DNA from: a virus
Reading direction: 5' to 3' (one strand)
Length of the DNA: 37,848 nucleotides
Virus record (IMG/VR): IMGVR_UViG_3300031885_003729
Coordinates: 1-37,848 of that record
In this document: piece after piece, positions 15,125 through 23,783 of the stretch
How positions within the stretch are numbered: position 1 is the stretch's first letter
Layout: the number at the start of each line of letters is the position of its first letter
Made by a program: the position numbers and the translations under genes
The notes under the pieces: generated by a model
The model's input: the letters and a program-made list of their open reading frames with translations, nothing else
Told to the model about the DNA's origin: nothing
Databases searched by the model: none

Positions 15125-15439
15125 CTACTGGGCGAGTTCCAGAACAACGATTGCAAGTAGCCCCAGACCAATCCCCGCCCAATGTGCTGGGTGGAGTTGA
15201 TCCCCAAAGAACACTTTGGTGATGAGAAGTAGCATGACGATGTTCAGGACCACGCACAGCACGGAAGCTACAGCTATGGGCTTATAGCGGAAGGCCAAGG
15301 CCAAGCAGTTCATACTGATGAAGTAGCAGAGCAATCCCCAGACATAGGTTAGCCGGTTATTGCTCTCTAGCCAGTAGCGGAGGATGACATCACCCGCTGT
15401 GGAGAAGACACTCCCGAAGATGATGAGAAGGGTTCCCAT
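15125..15439 (-). CDS. SMR/EamA-like small four-helix membrane transporter
   Basis: 104 residues with four hydrophobic segments (about 2-20, 30-51, 57-76, 85-102), the length and topology of small multidrug resistance (EmrE-like) proteins. In helix 1 an acidic residue (D17 in STAGDVILRYW) takes the place of the family's catalytic glutamate E14. The helix 3-4 link VFFGDQLHPAHWAGIGLG matches the family's GxxFxExL...GxxLI pattern. Known members exchange protons for cationic compounds, guanidinium or polyamines. Substrate unknown here. It is the last gene of the replication operon, 8 bases after the previous stop, with no strong Shine-Dalgarno. A four-helix holin-like role is the main alternative. 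Confidence 0.65.
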   Translation of the reverse strand: MGTLLIIFGSVFSTAGDVILRYWLESNNRLTYVWGLLCYFISMNCLALAFRYKPIAVASVLCVVLNIVMLLLITKVFFGDQLHPAHWAGIGLGLLAIVVLELAQ

Positions 15440-15447
15440 TGAATAGG

Positions 15448-16224
15448 TTAGACAGCCCTCGCAACCTGTTCGCTCGGTCGAACCGTCGGCGCTTCAGGCG
15501 GGTAGTGAACCGGGGTGTGGTTGGCAAGTTTCAGGAACGCCTCTTCGTCAGTCTCCAGCATCAGCTTCTGGGCCAGCATGGTGTCAGCGTCGGGAACATA
15601 TTCCCCTGGGTGGGCACAGAGCTTCTTGACGGGCCTCCCGGATTCGTCCAAGAGCTCGATGTTCCGACTCCGGCCTCTCTTGATTCGGTATTTCTTGTCA
15701 CCGACGATTAGGTGGAACAGATTCAGCCGGTCGAGCTCGTCCTGTTGCTGCGGGGTCAGGCACGACCTGAGTAGCTCTTCGGCTCGTTGCTTGGCTTTGG
15801 CCTCTTTCTTCTGGCGTTCTTCAGCCTTTGCCTTCCACTCTGCCTCCCAGCGAGCAGTATTCTCCTCTTCTTGCTGGCGCTGCTCCTGCTCCATCCGATG
15901 CCAGGCTTCCCGCTGCTCGGCCGAGGCCCTCCTGGTCGATTCTCTGGCCTCCTGGTGGACGTTCCATACTTGCCACACTTGGATATCCGTGGTGCTCGAT
16001 CCGGTTCCTGGGTCGATATGAAAAAATGAATTCGTGCTGTCCGAGACCCCAGAAGATCCTTCGGTGTAATCCGAATTCCAAGTTTTCCAGATGATGCGGT
16101 TGCTATGCAGGTAGGATACTGTGTCAATGTAGTCTTTGTTCCAAGAGCTCCAGACGTTCGGGGAATTCGCGTAATCCGTACTAACTGTGGCCGAATTTCC
16201 TCGAATAAAACTAGGGATAAACAT
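15448..16224 (-). CDS. Coiled-coil phage protein with conserved C-terminal domain
   Basis: 258 residues in three parts: a Ser/Trp/Asn-rich N-terminus (1-85), a highly charged coiled coil (about 88-155, E/R/K/Q/A-rich) and a compact C-terminal domain (about 165-245). The last includes KKYRIKRGRSRNIEL, an isolated CAHP (Cys-His-Pro) and a long amphipathic helix. The C-terminal domain resembles an uncharacterised module I associate with phage proteins, but I cannot name it. It follows the small 16229 gene by 4 bases. Possibly a virion or DNA-binding accessory. No enzyme motif seen. Confidence 0.65.
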   Translation of the reverse strand: MFIPSFIRGNSATVSTDYANSPNVWSSWNKDYIDTVSYLHSNRIIWKTWNSDYTEGSSGVSDSTNSFFHIDPGTGSSTTDIQVWQVWNVHQEARESTRRASAEQREAWHRMEQEQRQQEEENTARWEAEWKAKAEERQKKEAKAKQRAEELLRSCLTPQQQDELDRLNLFHLIVGDKKYRIKRGRSRNIELLDESGRPVKKLCAHPGEYVPDADTMLAQKLMLETDEEAFLKLANHTPVHYPPEAPTVRPSEQVARAV

Positions 16225-16228
16225 GGGC

Positions 16229-16456
16229 TCATCCTGCGACAGGGAAGGGGACCATAACGATCCGTTCTGCGTTAGGGTCGAACTCCTTCATGATCTCGCC
16301 CTTCTCGCCTTTTCCCTTGACGGTATAGGCGATGTAGCCTTTCTTCTTGAGGCGGGTGAAAGTCTCCTTGGCTGTCTCTACTTCGTCCTTGTTGTCGGAG
16401 TCCCACATGACCTTGGTGTCTCCGGTGGTGTCCATGATTGCTAGTTCCCCTTTCAT
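16229..16456 (-). CDS. Small conserved-looking phage protein
   Basis: 75 residues with an AAAGGAGA 6 bases before the ATG. Predicted order: two beta strands around a DxTGDTKVMWD turn, a charged helix (DEVETAKETFTRLKKKG), then YIAYTVKG and a final strand. This alpha/beta pattern, with FDPNAE near the end, is reminiscent of small phage proteins often found near replication or tail genes, but the function is unknown. It lies 11 bases downstream of the 16468 gene in the replication operon. Confidence 0.65.
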   Translation of the reverse strand: MKGELAIMDTTGDTKVMWDSDNKDEVETAKETFTRLKKKGYIAYTVKGKGEKGEIMKEFDPNAERIVMVPFPVAG

Positions 16457-16467
16457 GACTTCTCCTT

Positions 16468-16767
16468 TTAGTTGGGTAGGGCGCTCTCGCGCCGACGTAT
16501 ATAAGACAGGTAATCGCCACGCATGTTCTCGGGCATTTCTACTTCTCCTAGGAGCGCGGTAGCGTAAAGAATCATGTCCTGCTTGACAAAAATAACCGGG
16601 GTAAATTCGAATCCGGTTCCATCATCCCGCAAGGAAACGGAAGCCAGGTGACGTACGTGTATTCTTATACCACCATTCACACTGATTTCTTGTCCTGCGA
16701 AGGTTCCTAGAGAAGCCGCGTGATAGTAGACCTTCAGTTGCGGGTCGGACTGCGTGAGCATGTTCAT
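16468..16767 (-). CDS. Hypothetical protein in replication operon
   Basis: 99 residues, beta-rich in the middle (VNGGIRIHVRHLASVSL, FEFTPVIFV) with a short basic C-terminal helix. The start overlaps the DNA polymerase stop as ATGA (16764-16767), so it is translationally coupled to the polymerase. No Cys cluster or catalytic motif. A small polymerase accessory role is possible from position only. Confidence 0.6.
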   Translation of the reverse strand: MNMLTQSDPQLKVYYHAASLGTFAGQEISVNGGIRIHVRHLASVSLRDDGTGFEFTPVIFVKQDMILYATALLGEVEMPENMRGDYLSYIRRRESALPN

Positions 16768-19634
16768 TCGGGGTCCCTTTCCTTAGGTCTCTCGAGTGCT
16801 TCGGTTTCTCCGTAGCTCGGTCCTATCTCCAAATCGTAAGCAAACTTGACTGGGAGGAAGGCAAATTTCTCGGCTACGCGCTGAGTAATGTACTTGTCGA
16901 AGAACGGGTAGAGTTTGTCGATATTCTTCTCGGGGACCTGCAAGACATAAGAGTCGTGAACGGTGATCAGGAGCTCGCCTTCGATCTCGGCGATGTTCTC
17001 GTCGATCTCGACGAGCTGTGACAAAACAAGATCACTTGAAGTGCTTTGAATCTTGAAGTTGATCGCCTCGCGATAAGCGCTGTTCCAGGCCTGCGAGTTG
17101 TCATAATCGAGTATCAGGTTGGGGAATCTTCGATAACGGCCGAAGAGTGTTGATACCTTCTTGTATCGCTTGACCTCTTCTTTGATTTTATCGATATAGT
17201 CCTGGATTCCTGGAAAGCTTTGGAAGAAAAATGCCTGGGTTTGTTTGGCTTCGTCTAGAGGGATCTCGGCCTGCTCTCCGATTTTCTTGGGACCGCCGCC
17301 GTAGGCCGTGCAGAACACACAGGTTTTGGCGATCTTTCTCTTCTTGGCCATGCCAATGTCGGTGTTCTTCTTGGCCTTGATCTCCTCGTAGTCGATTTTG
17401 TAGATTTTCGATGCGACGAAACTGTGGATGTCCTTGCCCTCGTTGAGTGCGGCGATGAGATCTGCGTCTGGGGCGTAGGCGGTGAGCACCCGGAGCTCGG
17501 CGCCCGAGATGTCACAGTTGACGATTACGTGCCCGGGCTTGCTAGGGACGAAGAGCTTCTTGATGTTGTAGCCCGGGTAGAGGACGACTTCTTCCCCATC
17601 GACAACCCGTAAGCGGCGTCCGGAAACTCCACTTAGATTCTGCATATTTGGACCAGTACTGGACAAACGTCCAGTTGTAGTCCCTTGTAGGTGGAACGAG
17701 CAATGAATGCGTCCATCGCTCATCAGGTTCCCCTTGATGCTTTTGTTGATGGTCTTCAGGACCTGCTTGGCCTCTCGGTACTGGATCAGCTTCTCGGCGA
17801 ACTCGGCGCGCGGGTCGTCAGCCGCGTAGTGCTTGACGAAGGCGTCCATCGCCTTTTTGTTGGTGCTTTCAGTGAAGACCCCTGCAATAGCGGTGAATTG
17901 CAAATTCTCAAACATGACCTTGAAGGTCTGCGGCGGGGAATTTGGATTGAAGTCGACACCGGTCAAGCCAATTAGGTCATTGGTGAGGTTCTTGGCTCGG
18001 CTGGTAGCTTCCCTTTCCAGCACTTTCATGTAATCTTTGTCAACTGCGAAACCACAGTATTCCATCTTGGCAATGACCCGGCTAACCGGGATGTAGAGTG
18101 CGCGCATGACGCCCACGCCGCTGTTCATCGTTCCTTCGCGACTGATCCGCTCGATCTGCCCTCGTAGTACTTGCCAGGTAACATCAGCGTCGGCCGAGGC
18201 ATATTTTACGAGAGTCTCGAGTGGAACGTGCTCAAAGCCCCCGGCCTTTTTCTTTTTCTTCGGCGAGTCGAGTTGGAGCTCGGTCTTGAGAGCCTTGATT
18301 GCCTTGTTGGAACGGGCGAGGGCGGACTTGGCGAGTTTGAGCTCTTGGCCCTTGACGATCTTGATCCGTTCTTTGATAGTAGCCTGCTCGAGCAGATGCG
18401 CGCCGAGGGTACACCACTTGACGTACTTTTCATCGTCATCAGAATCGAGGTTGTCAGGGAACTGGTTTCCGACGTACATGTCGAACAGATCCTGATCGGT
18501 GTAGACTTCTCCGGTTTCCCGTTCCTTGCGGAGCTCCTGCTTTAGCTCTTCGTCATAGGCTTGGTAGGCGGGGGCATAGATCGGGCCGATCTTCTTCAGC
18601 GAGAACATGTCCTTCTTGTCTTCGTCCAGGAAATGCTCTCCGAGAAGAGAGTCCCACTTCACGTTGGAGACCTTGATTTTGTAGAGCATCTCCAGGAACT
18701 TCAAATCGTACTTATAGTTGTGAAAGACCTTCGGTTTTCCGCTCTCCAACAGCCAGCGAATTTTGTCGAGGATTTGGTCACGTTCCTCTTTGGAATAGCC
18801 TGCGCTCGGGTGATCGACCAGAATGGTTGCGGCCTTCCCCTCGTCCCAGCCGATCGAGATCATTAGCATTCGCGGGTCTGGATGATCGTAGGGATACAGT
18901 GTGTTTGTCTCAGTGTCGACCGAGATGTTCCATTTCATCGGAGAGATTCCGTCACGCTGATAGTAGAAGATTTCAGTGATCAACTCAGCGACTTCGGTAG
19001 GGGAACGCGGGTAACGGTAGTCGATTTTGATAGGTTCAATTTCGATACCAAGCGCGCGTTGGATGGCTTGATCAAAGATTCTTTCGACTTGATAGAGAAG
19101 CCCTGGAGTAGCAGCGAGTTTCTTGGGAGAGACCAGCGGGAAGATCTTAGTTTTCTTTTCCCCCAAGGGTGTGAGGAGAGAGTAGTCTAAGGACTTTCCG
19201 AAGACAGTTTCGATTTTGCCGACAGGGAGCCCCAAGGCTTTTAGCGGCTCGGAGCCCGTAGTGATAAATACTGGTAGGTCCATCGGGCCAGCTGGGTCAA
19301 TCTCAGCGAGTTCCTTTTTGAGAAGAACGGCGCAGTGCTTCTTATGGTCGGCAGTAGGCTTTGAAATTGTTCGAACGGAGTAGGAGTAGTAGACTTTGAG
19401 GTCCTTGTATCTCTTTTTTTGAACTTCACGGACGACGCGAGAGATCATGCTCTTATCTAGATCCAAGAAAGATCCGGATCCGATGATTGCGTGGTGTGTA
19501 GGCATGAAGGGGATTATCACCAAGTGGGCCGATTTCGGACCGCCTGTGCCAATATTCGCGCAAACTTCTCGGTATGATGGACACCCTTTGCAGAGGTCTG
19601 TTTTCATCTCGGGTGTATAGGTGTGCATTCCCAT
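16764..19634 (-). CDS. polA: Family A DNA polymerase with proofreading and UDG-like N-terminal domain
   Basis: 956 residues; AAAGGAG lies 8 bases upstream of the ATG. Residues 1-200 resemble the uracil-DNA glycosylase superfamily, with an N-terminal C15-x2-C18-x6-C25 but without the usual GEAPG catalytic loop. The 3'-5' exonuclease (about 235-490) has Exo I SVDTET (D240, E242), Exo II HNYKYD (N306, D310) and Exo III YASADAD (about 478-484). A charged, lysine-rich insertion lies at about 370-465. Polymerase domain: TGRLSST (about 654-660), motif A CDISGAELR (D708), motif B R766-x3-K770-x3-F774-x3-YG, motif C VHDSY (892-896) with Ser where E. coli Pol I has Glu. It should be the replicative polymerase, working with the adjacent primase/ATPase. 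Confidence 0.95.
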   Translation of the reverse strand: MGMHTYTPEMKTDLCKGCPSYREVCANIGTGGPKSAHLVIIPFMPTHHAIIGSGSFLDLDKSMISRVVREVQKKRYKDLKVYYSYSVRTISKPTADHKKHCAVLLKKELAEIDPAGPMDLPVFITTGSEPLKALGLPVGKIETVFGKSLDYSLLTPLGEKKTKIFPLVSPKKLAATPGLLYQVERIFDQAIQRALGIEIEPIKIDYRYPRSPTEVAELITEIFYYQRDGISPMKWNISVDTETNTLYPYDHPDPRMLMISIGWDEGKAATILVDHPSAGYSKEERDQILDKIRWLLESGKPKVFHNYKYDLKFLEMLYKIKVSNVKWDSLLGEHFLDEDKKDMFSLKKIGPIYAPAYQAYDEELKQELRKERETGEVYTDQDLFDMYVGNQFPDNLDSDDDEKYVKWCTLGAHLLEQATIKERIKIVKGQELKLAKSALARSNKAIKALKTELQLDSPKKKKKAGGFEHVPLETLVKYASADADVTWQVLRGQIERISREGTMNSGVGVMRALYIPVSRVIAKMEYCGFAVDKDYMKVLEREATSRAKNLTNDLIGLTGVDFNPNSPPQTFKVMFENLQFTAIAGVFTESTNKKAMDAFVKHYAADDPRAEFAEKLIQYREAKQVLKTINKSIKGNLMSDGRIHCSFHLQGTTTGRLSSTGPNMQNLSGVSGRRLRVVDGEEVVLYPGYNIKKLFVPSKPGHVIVNCDISGAELRVLTAYAPDADLIAALNEGKDIHSFVASKIYKIDYEEIKAKKNTDIGMAKKRKIAKTCVFCTAYGGGPKKIGEQAEIPLDEAKQTQAFFFQSFPGIQDYIDKIKEEVKRYKKVSTLFGRYRRFPNLILDYDNSQAWNSAYREAINFKIQSTSSDLVLSQLVEIDENIAEIEGELLITVHDSYVLQVPEKNIDKLYPFFDKYITQRVAEKFAFLPVKFAYDLEIGPSYGETEALERPKERDPE

Positions 19635-19652
19635 GCGAGACTCCTTTGCAAG

Positions 19653-22600
19653 TTATATGTCGCCAAATTTGTGGAGGCAATCGCTTTCTGAAATCAGTTG
19701 CACGGGGGCAGTCATTGAGGCGTGCAAATTTGGAATGATCATTCCTAGTACTTGCAGATCGATGATGGAATAGTCGTACTCGTTTGCTCCAGAACGGAGT
19801 AGATCGTTGACTTTGGTCTGGAGGGGGGAGGGGAGTGAGGTCTTCGAAATGTCGTACTTGCTATTGGCGACAGTGCTACGCAGGCGCTGAGGGGTGCGGA
19901 ATTTGAAATTTTTCGAGTTGGCAAGTACGGTGTTGGAGAGTTCTACCCAGCGGATTAGCAGATGCTTGTCATCGAGAAGATGAACGCCAATAGTTGGAAG
20001 ATCGAAGGCAGTAGGGTCCTGGAGGACTTCCTCGAGTTTGATAATCGATTTCGGATAGTTTGTAGAAACCATCATAGCGGGGAAAGGAGTCCACAGGATG
20101 CTTTTGAGTAATGGGGTTGCATCGTCATCGTCGACCATGTTGGCGATCTGTATGGTTTTTAGTCGAGCGAACTTCTCTATGACTTCGAGATAATCTGGGA
20201 CCCCGACAATCTTCATGATGCAAGCGGCTGGGGCCAAGAGCTCGATTAGTCGGTCCATCAGACCAAATTTGCTCAGTTCATGGATAATCGTCTTACAAGT
20301 TTCTCGGATTTCAGGGATGCGGTGGAAAAGGCAGAGAGTAATTTTTTTACGTAGATCGCGCATCTGCTCTGGATTGAACTTCGCGCGTATCTTGGAGATC
20401 GGTGAGTAGAAGTTGTCGATACGCATGGTCTCGATGGGCACGAATCGGGAAAGGTCTCGGTATTCGTTCATTGAGTGGATCCCAGCGACGAAGACCGGGC
20501 AACGCAAGCTGAAAGCGTGGGAGCTCATGTCCGAGTTGCCCATCATGACCACTGCACCCTTAGAGGTGTTGCGGATGTTGTTCAGGATGGAGTTGACCGC
20601 TTCGCTCTGCTTGGTCAGGCCTGGGCGGTTCGACTGTTCGAACTCGTCTAGGCACAGACGCAGTGTAGATCCATTGATTAGACCACGGATCCCGGCCCAG
20701 GAATAGCTATCGATGTAGTTCGCTGCTTCGCACAGATAGTATCCGTCGGGGTCCCGGGAGCGGTACATGAAGGACATCAGAGCAGATTTTCCGGAGTGGG
20801 AAGGACCTTTCAAACGCAGTGCGGTCATTGTTGGGAAGGCACTGGCGATCGGAGTGTAAAGGACGTCGGCGGCCAGGATCTTCTGGGATAGTCCGTTCTC
20901 CTTTTCCTCAAGTTGCCAACCATTGAGTAGGTCCACGATCGTCTCGAATACCTCTTTGGCATCAAAGCCTTTTCCTTCGTAGAGGTCCCCTGGGGTGTGA
21001 ATGAATTCGCTCCAAGGCGCTGTTCCTGGAATAAAGAGCAGTTGTCCTTCCCTGGCGGTGAGCTTGGGGGTTTCAACGTCAGAAAAAATGATCTCTCCGT
21101 CGGTAATTTCTCCCTTGATCAAGGTTTTCCCATTTGATATGTAAGTCACATCGTCGATAAGATGCATACCGCTGGTCAGCTCCTTGATGGCACCTCGGGG
21201 AGCTGTATTCATATTTACAATCTCAACAGCTTGCTGCAGGCACAGGTTCCGCAGCTTGGTCGCGGCTTCGAATGGCTTCGGATAGAGATCTCCGTTTTTG
21301 GTGAATTTGCTCTCCACTTCCAGAGGCTCGCCAATCTTCTTGCAATATTCTTGAAGAGTCATGCTGATCGCAGTTTGCAATTCCAACCGGCACCGGTCGG
21401 ACTGCTTTCCTACGGGAAGGTTGACCAAGCTTCGGGTTGCCGGGTCGTACATGATGTGGGATCTCGCTCCGTTGGTGTCTTCGTAGTAAAGGGGCGAGAA
21501 GCGCCGTTGTAGGTCGTGAGCGATCTTGATGACAAAGGATGCGATGGAGGACTCGTCTAGATCGTCAAGTAGCGCGGCGGGGATGAGGTCAGTTTTGATC
21601 CCAAGTTCTTTTTCGATTCTTTGGTGCAGGGCCACTCGGTCCGCATCAAAGAGGCATTTGGAGATGTTGGTGATCTGGTTGATCTGAGTGAGGTCATCCG
21701 TGTCGGCGAGCCTTGGGGCTAGGATCTCATAGGCCCAGTCGGACTTGGCCGCGAGGTTGTCCTGCACCATCTTCCAGAATACTTCGAAACCGAATTTCCC
21801 AACCGCCTCTTCTGGGTCGATGCGGGACGGAGCATCGAAGGGCCAGACCATGACTTTCTTTATCAGGTCTGCGCTGCTCTTCAGAATGTGCTGCGCCCAT
21901 CCAATTCCGCCTCCGTCATTATCAGGGACGATGTGCAGGTTCGAGATTCCGAAGTCAGCCAAGAACTGTAGATTGACTTCATGATTCCCTCCAGTTGAGA
22001 TAACGCACAGATCGTCATGTCCCGCGGCGCGGCTGTGGGAGAGGATCGATAGTGCATCGAACTCGCCTTCGAACACGTAAACCGGGTTGTCCTGTAGATT
22101 ACCAAGTAAATGGACGAAAGTGTTCAGGCAGAATACGCCTTCGTAAGTGTCGACGAATTCGTCCGAGATCAACCGAAAATTCTTGGAGAAAGGCTCGCGA
22201 GTTTTGATGTAACTGATCGTAGATGGGGAACTGAAGGGGAACATGGCGATATGGCCGATAGTGTGCAACGCATTGGCCAGGTACACATGGGCCAGAATTG
22301 GCTGGTAAAACTGCGAAATTCGGGAGGTCTCGAGAAACGATTTCAGCTTGGCCACAGGTGGAACGATGCCGATGGGCCAGAGTTGCGAGGTAGAGAAATC
22401 TAGACTGCGTGTGCGTAACCAATTGATGGCTGCTTCGGCGTAAGGTTCGGTCTTGATCAATTGCTCGCGGAATTCATTGTTACAGGCCCGGAAAAAGGCC
22501 ATCTTCATCTCATTGTGCTCCTTGGCCATCTGGAGCTTCTCTGCTGTTTTTCCGGGGAATTTGATGTTGAAGCGCTGGCTCAGATCACCGATGACATTTA

Positions 22601-22889
22601 GTGTGGTGTACCCGGACAGCTTCCGGTAAAAGTCCAATGGGTTCCATTCACGATAACCGCACCCATGGCAGTAAACGAACCCCTTTTCGATCAGGATGTC
22701 CATCGACGGGGTGCTCTCTTGATGCTCTAGGCACGACCCTCGGATGGTACCTCCCGACTTTTTCCATTTTCCGTCTGGCTTGAACTCGCAGGCTACACTA
22801 AACCAATCATCTACACTGATCTTCGTCCAGAGCCCTTTCAGAAATTCGCGACTGAGTGGCGCGGTTTTCTTGTTGGCTTTGGAGCTCAC
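19653..22889 (-). CDS. Primase fused to a helicase-type ATPase
   Basis: 1078 residues from the GTG at 22889. This start was chosen because AAAGGAGAGG lies 8 bases upstream and it overlaps the upstream nuclease stop as GTGA. Zinc finger C53-x2-H56-x17-C74-x2-C77 is the DnaG CHC2 type. The TOPRIM core is YVFEGEFDAL (E274, D278) with VPDNDGGG (D323, D325). A long linker region (about 370-640) precedes an ATPase: LKGPSHSGKSA (Walker A, 693-703), LCLDEFEQS (Walker B, 746-753), and a later helical region. This is the primase-helicase layout of phage P4 alpha or D5-like proteins, but the helicase subclass is uncertain. It ends 18 bases before the polymerase start. Confidence 0.9.
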   Translation of the reverse strand: MSSKANKKTAPLSREFLKGLWTKISVDDWFSVACEFKPDGKWKKSGGTIRGSCLEHQESTPSMDILIEKGFVYCHGCGYREWNPLDFYRKLSGYTTLNVIGDLSQRFNIKFPGKTAEKLQMAKEHNEMKMAFFRACNNEFREQLIKTEPYAEAAINWLRTRSLDFSTSQLWPIGIVPPVAKLKSFLETSRISQFYQPILAHVYLANALHTIGHIAMFPFSSPSTISYIKTREPFSKNFRLISDEFVDTYEGVFCLNTFVHLLGNLQDNPVYVFEGEFDALSILSHSRAAGHDDLCVISTGGNHEVNLQFLADFGISNLHIVPDNDGGGIGWAQHILKSSADLIKKVMVWPFDAPSRIDPEEAVGKFGFEVFWKMVQDNLAAKSDWAYEILAPRLADTDDLTQINQITNISKCLFDADRVALHQRIEKELGIKTDLIPAALLDDLDESSIASFVIKIAHDLQRRFSPLYYEDTNGARSHIMYDPATRSLVNLPVGKQSDRCRLELQTAISMTLQEYCKKIGEPLEVESKFTKNGDLYPKPFEAATKLRNLCLQQAVEIVNMNTAPRGAIKELTSGMHLIDDVTYISNGKTLIKGEITDGEIIFSDVETPKLTAREGQLLFIPGTAPWSEFIHTPGDLYEGKGFDAKEVFETIVDLLNGWQLEEKENGLSQKILAADVLYTPIASAFPTMTALRLKGPSHSGKSALMSFMYRSRDPDGYYLCEAANYIDSYSWAGIRGLINGSTLRLCLDEFEQSNRPGLTKQSEAVNSILNNIRNTSKGAVVMMGNSDMSSHAFSLRCPVFVAGIHSMNEYRDLSRFVPIETMRIDNFYSPISKIRAKFNPEQMRDLRKKITLCLFHRIPEIRETCKTIIHELSKFGLMDRLIELLAPAACIMKIVGVPDYLEVIEKFARLKTIQIANMVDDDDATPLLKSILWTPFPAMMVSTNYPKSIIKLEEVLQDPTAFDLPTIGVHLLDDKHLLIRWVELSNTVLANSKNFKFRTPQRLRSTVANSKYDISKTSLPSPLQTKVNDLLRSGANEYDYSIIDLQVLGMIIPNLHASMTAPVQLISESDCLHKFGDI

Positions 22890-23707
22890 GATTGATCCTC
22901 TCCTTTCGTTACGGGATGCTGCATGTTGAGCGGACAGGCGGGCATGTAGCCACAGAACGAGCACAGCCAACTTTTGATCGCTCGGTCAGTCTGAGCCTGT
23001 TCAGCGCTACCATTGAGGTAGCTGACGAACCAGGGGACGAGGTCGTTTTCAATTGTCACGCGGGATATCATGGGGAGCCAGACAATATGGTCTTTTTGAA
23101 TGAAGTTGAAGGCCATTTGGACCCCGGAGAGATCGGGGAATTTTGTCATAGCGCCCACGGCGTAGAGCTTGTGCTGGTGTCCGTATTTTTCTTGAACTTG
23201 GGGCAGGTCTAGTTTCTCACCGCTTTTGTGGTCGATAATGATCACATAGTTGTCGGGGGTTTTGAATGCTAAGTCCCAGATGCCTTTGAACAGTTCACTC
23301 TTGTCGTTGTACGGTGCAGCCTGAAGGTCGTCGGTGAAGCTGAATTTATGCTCGATAAATTCCTCGGAGATCGAATGCTTTTGTTTGTAGGCCTGAACCT
23401 TTTCGGTAAACATACGAATGTTGTGAAGATAGCTCATAGCTTCTTCTGTTTCTACACTGGTTAGCTTTTCTCTCATGGAGATACCCAATAGAGTTTGTTG
23501 GAGCGCCCCTTCGGGAATCCCTTGTAGAAAAGATTCGAGCATACGATGAACAGCTTTTCCGATTCGAGAGCCCGGACTTCGTGGGGGTGCGATTTCGCGA
23601 ATGCGCTTCAGGTACTTCAGTTGAAAACTAAAAGGGCAATTTCTGGCTAGCGCGGCTTTGCTCATCGACCAAGGTTTCAGAGTACGAGCTGCATCTGAGA
23701 GTTGCAT
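22886..23707 (-). CDS. RecB/Cas4-like PD-(D/E)XK nuclease with Fe-S type cysteines
   Basis: 273 residues from the ATG at 23707 (GGAGG 8 bases upstream); a longer frame to 23827 would cross the terminator and enter the next gene. Nuclease core: GKAVHRMLE (H54), FKGIWDLAF (D145), IIIDHKSGE (D159, K161) and a QHKLYAVGA helix (Q178). C24 near the N-terminus pairs with C249-x2-C252-x5-C258 at the C-terminus, the four-Cys layout that holds a [4Fe-4S] cluster in Cas4 and AddB-type nucleases. Likely role: processing DNA ends during replication-recombination. First gene of the unit leading to primase and polymerase. Confidence 0.88.
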   Translation of the reverse strand: MQLSDAARTLKPWSMSKAALARNCPFSFQLKYLKRIREIAPPRSPGSRIGKAVHRMLESFLQGIPEGALQQTLLGISMREKLTSVETEEAMSYLHNIRMFTEKVQAYKQKHSISEEFIEHKFSFTDDLQAAPYNDKSELFKGIWDLAFKTPDNYVIIIDHKSGEKLDLPQVQEKYGHQHKLYAVGAMTKFPDLSGVQMAFNFIQKDHIVWLPMISRVTIENDLVPWFVSYLNGSAEQAQTDRAIKSWLCSFCGYMPACPLNMQHPVTKGEDQS

Positions 23708-23734
23708 TCGTTGGGCCTCCGCGATGACGGAAGA

Positions 23735-23774
23735 AAGCAATGCCCAGGATAGGGTACCGTCCCGGGCATTGCTT
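23735..23774 (-). terminator. Terminator between the ssDNA-binding-like gene and the nuclease gene
   Basis: Stem GCAATGCCC (23737-23745) with GGGCATTGC (23764-23772), extended by two outer A-T pairs and inner pairs after one mismatch. Read on the minus strand it is followed by TTTCTTCC. It lies downstream of the 23784 gene stop and just before the nuclease start, so it may limit read-through into the replication operon. Confidence 0.7.
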
Positions 23775-23783
23775 GTCGTTTGA

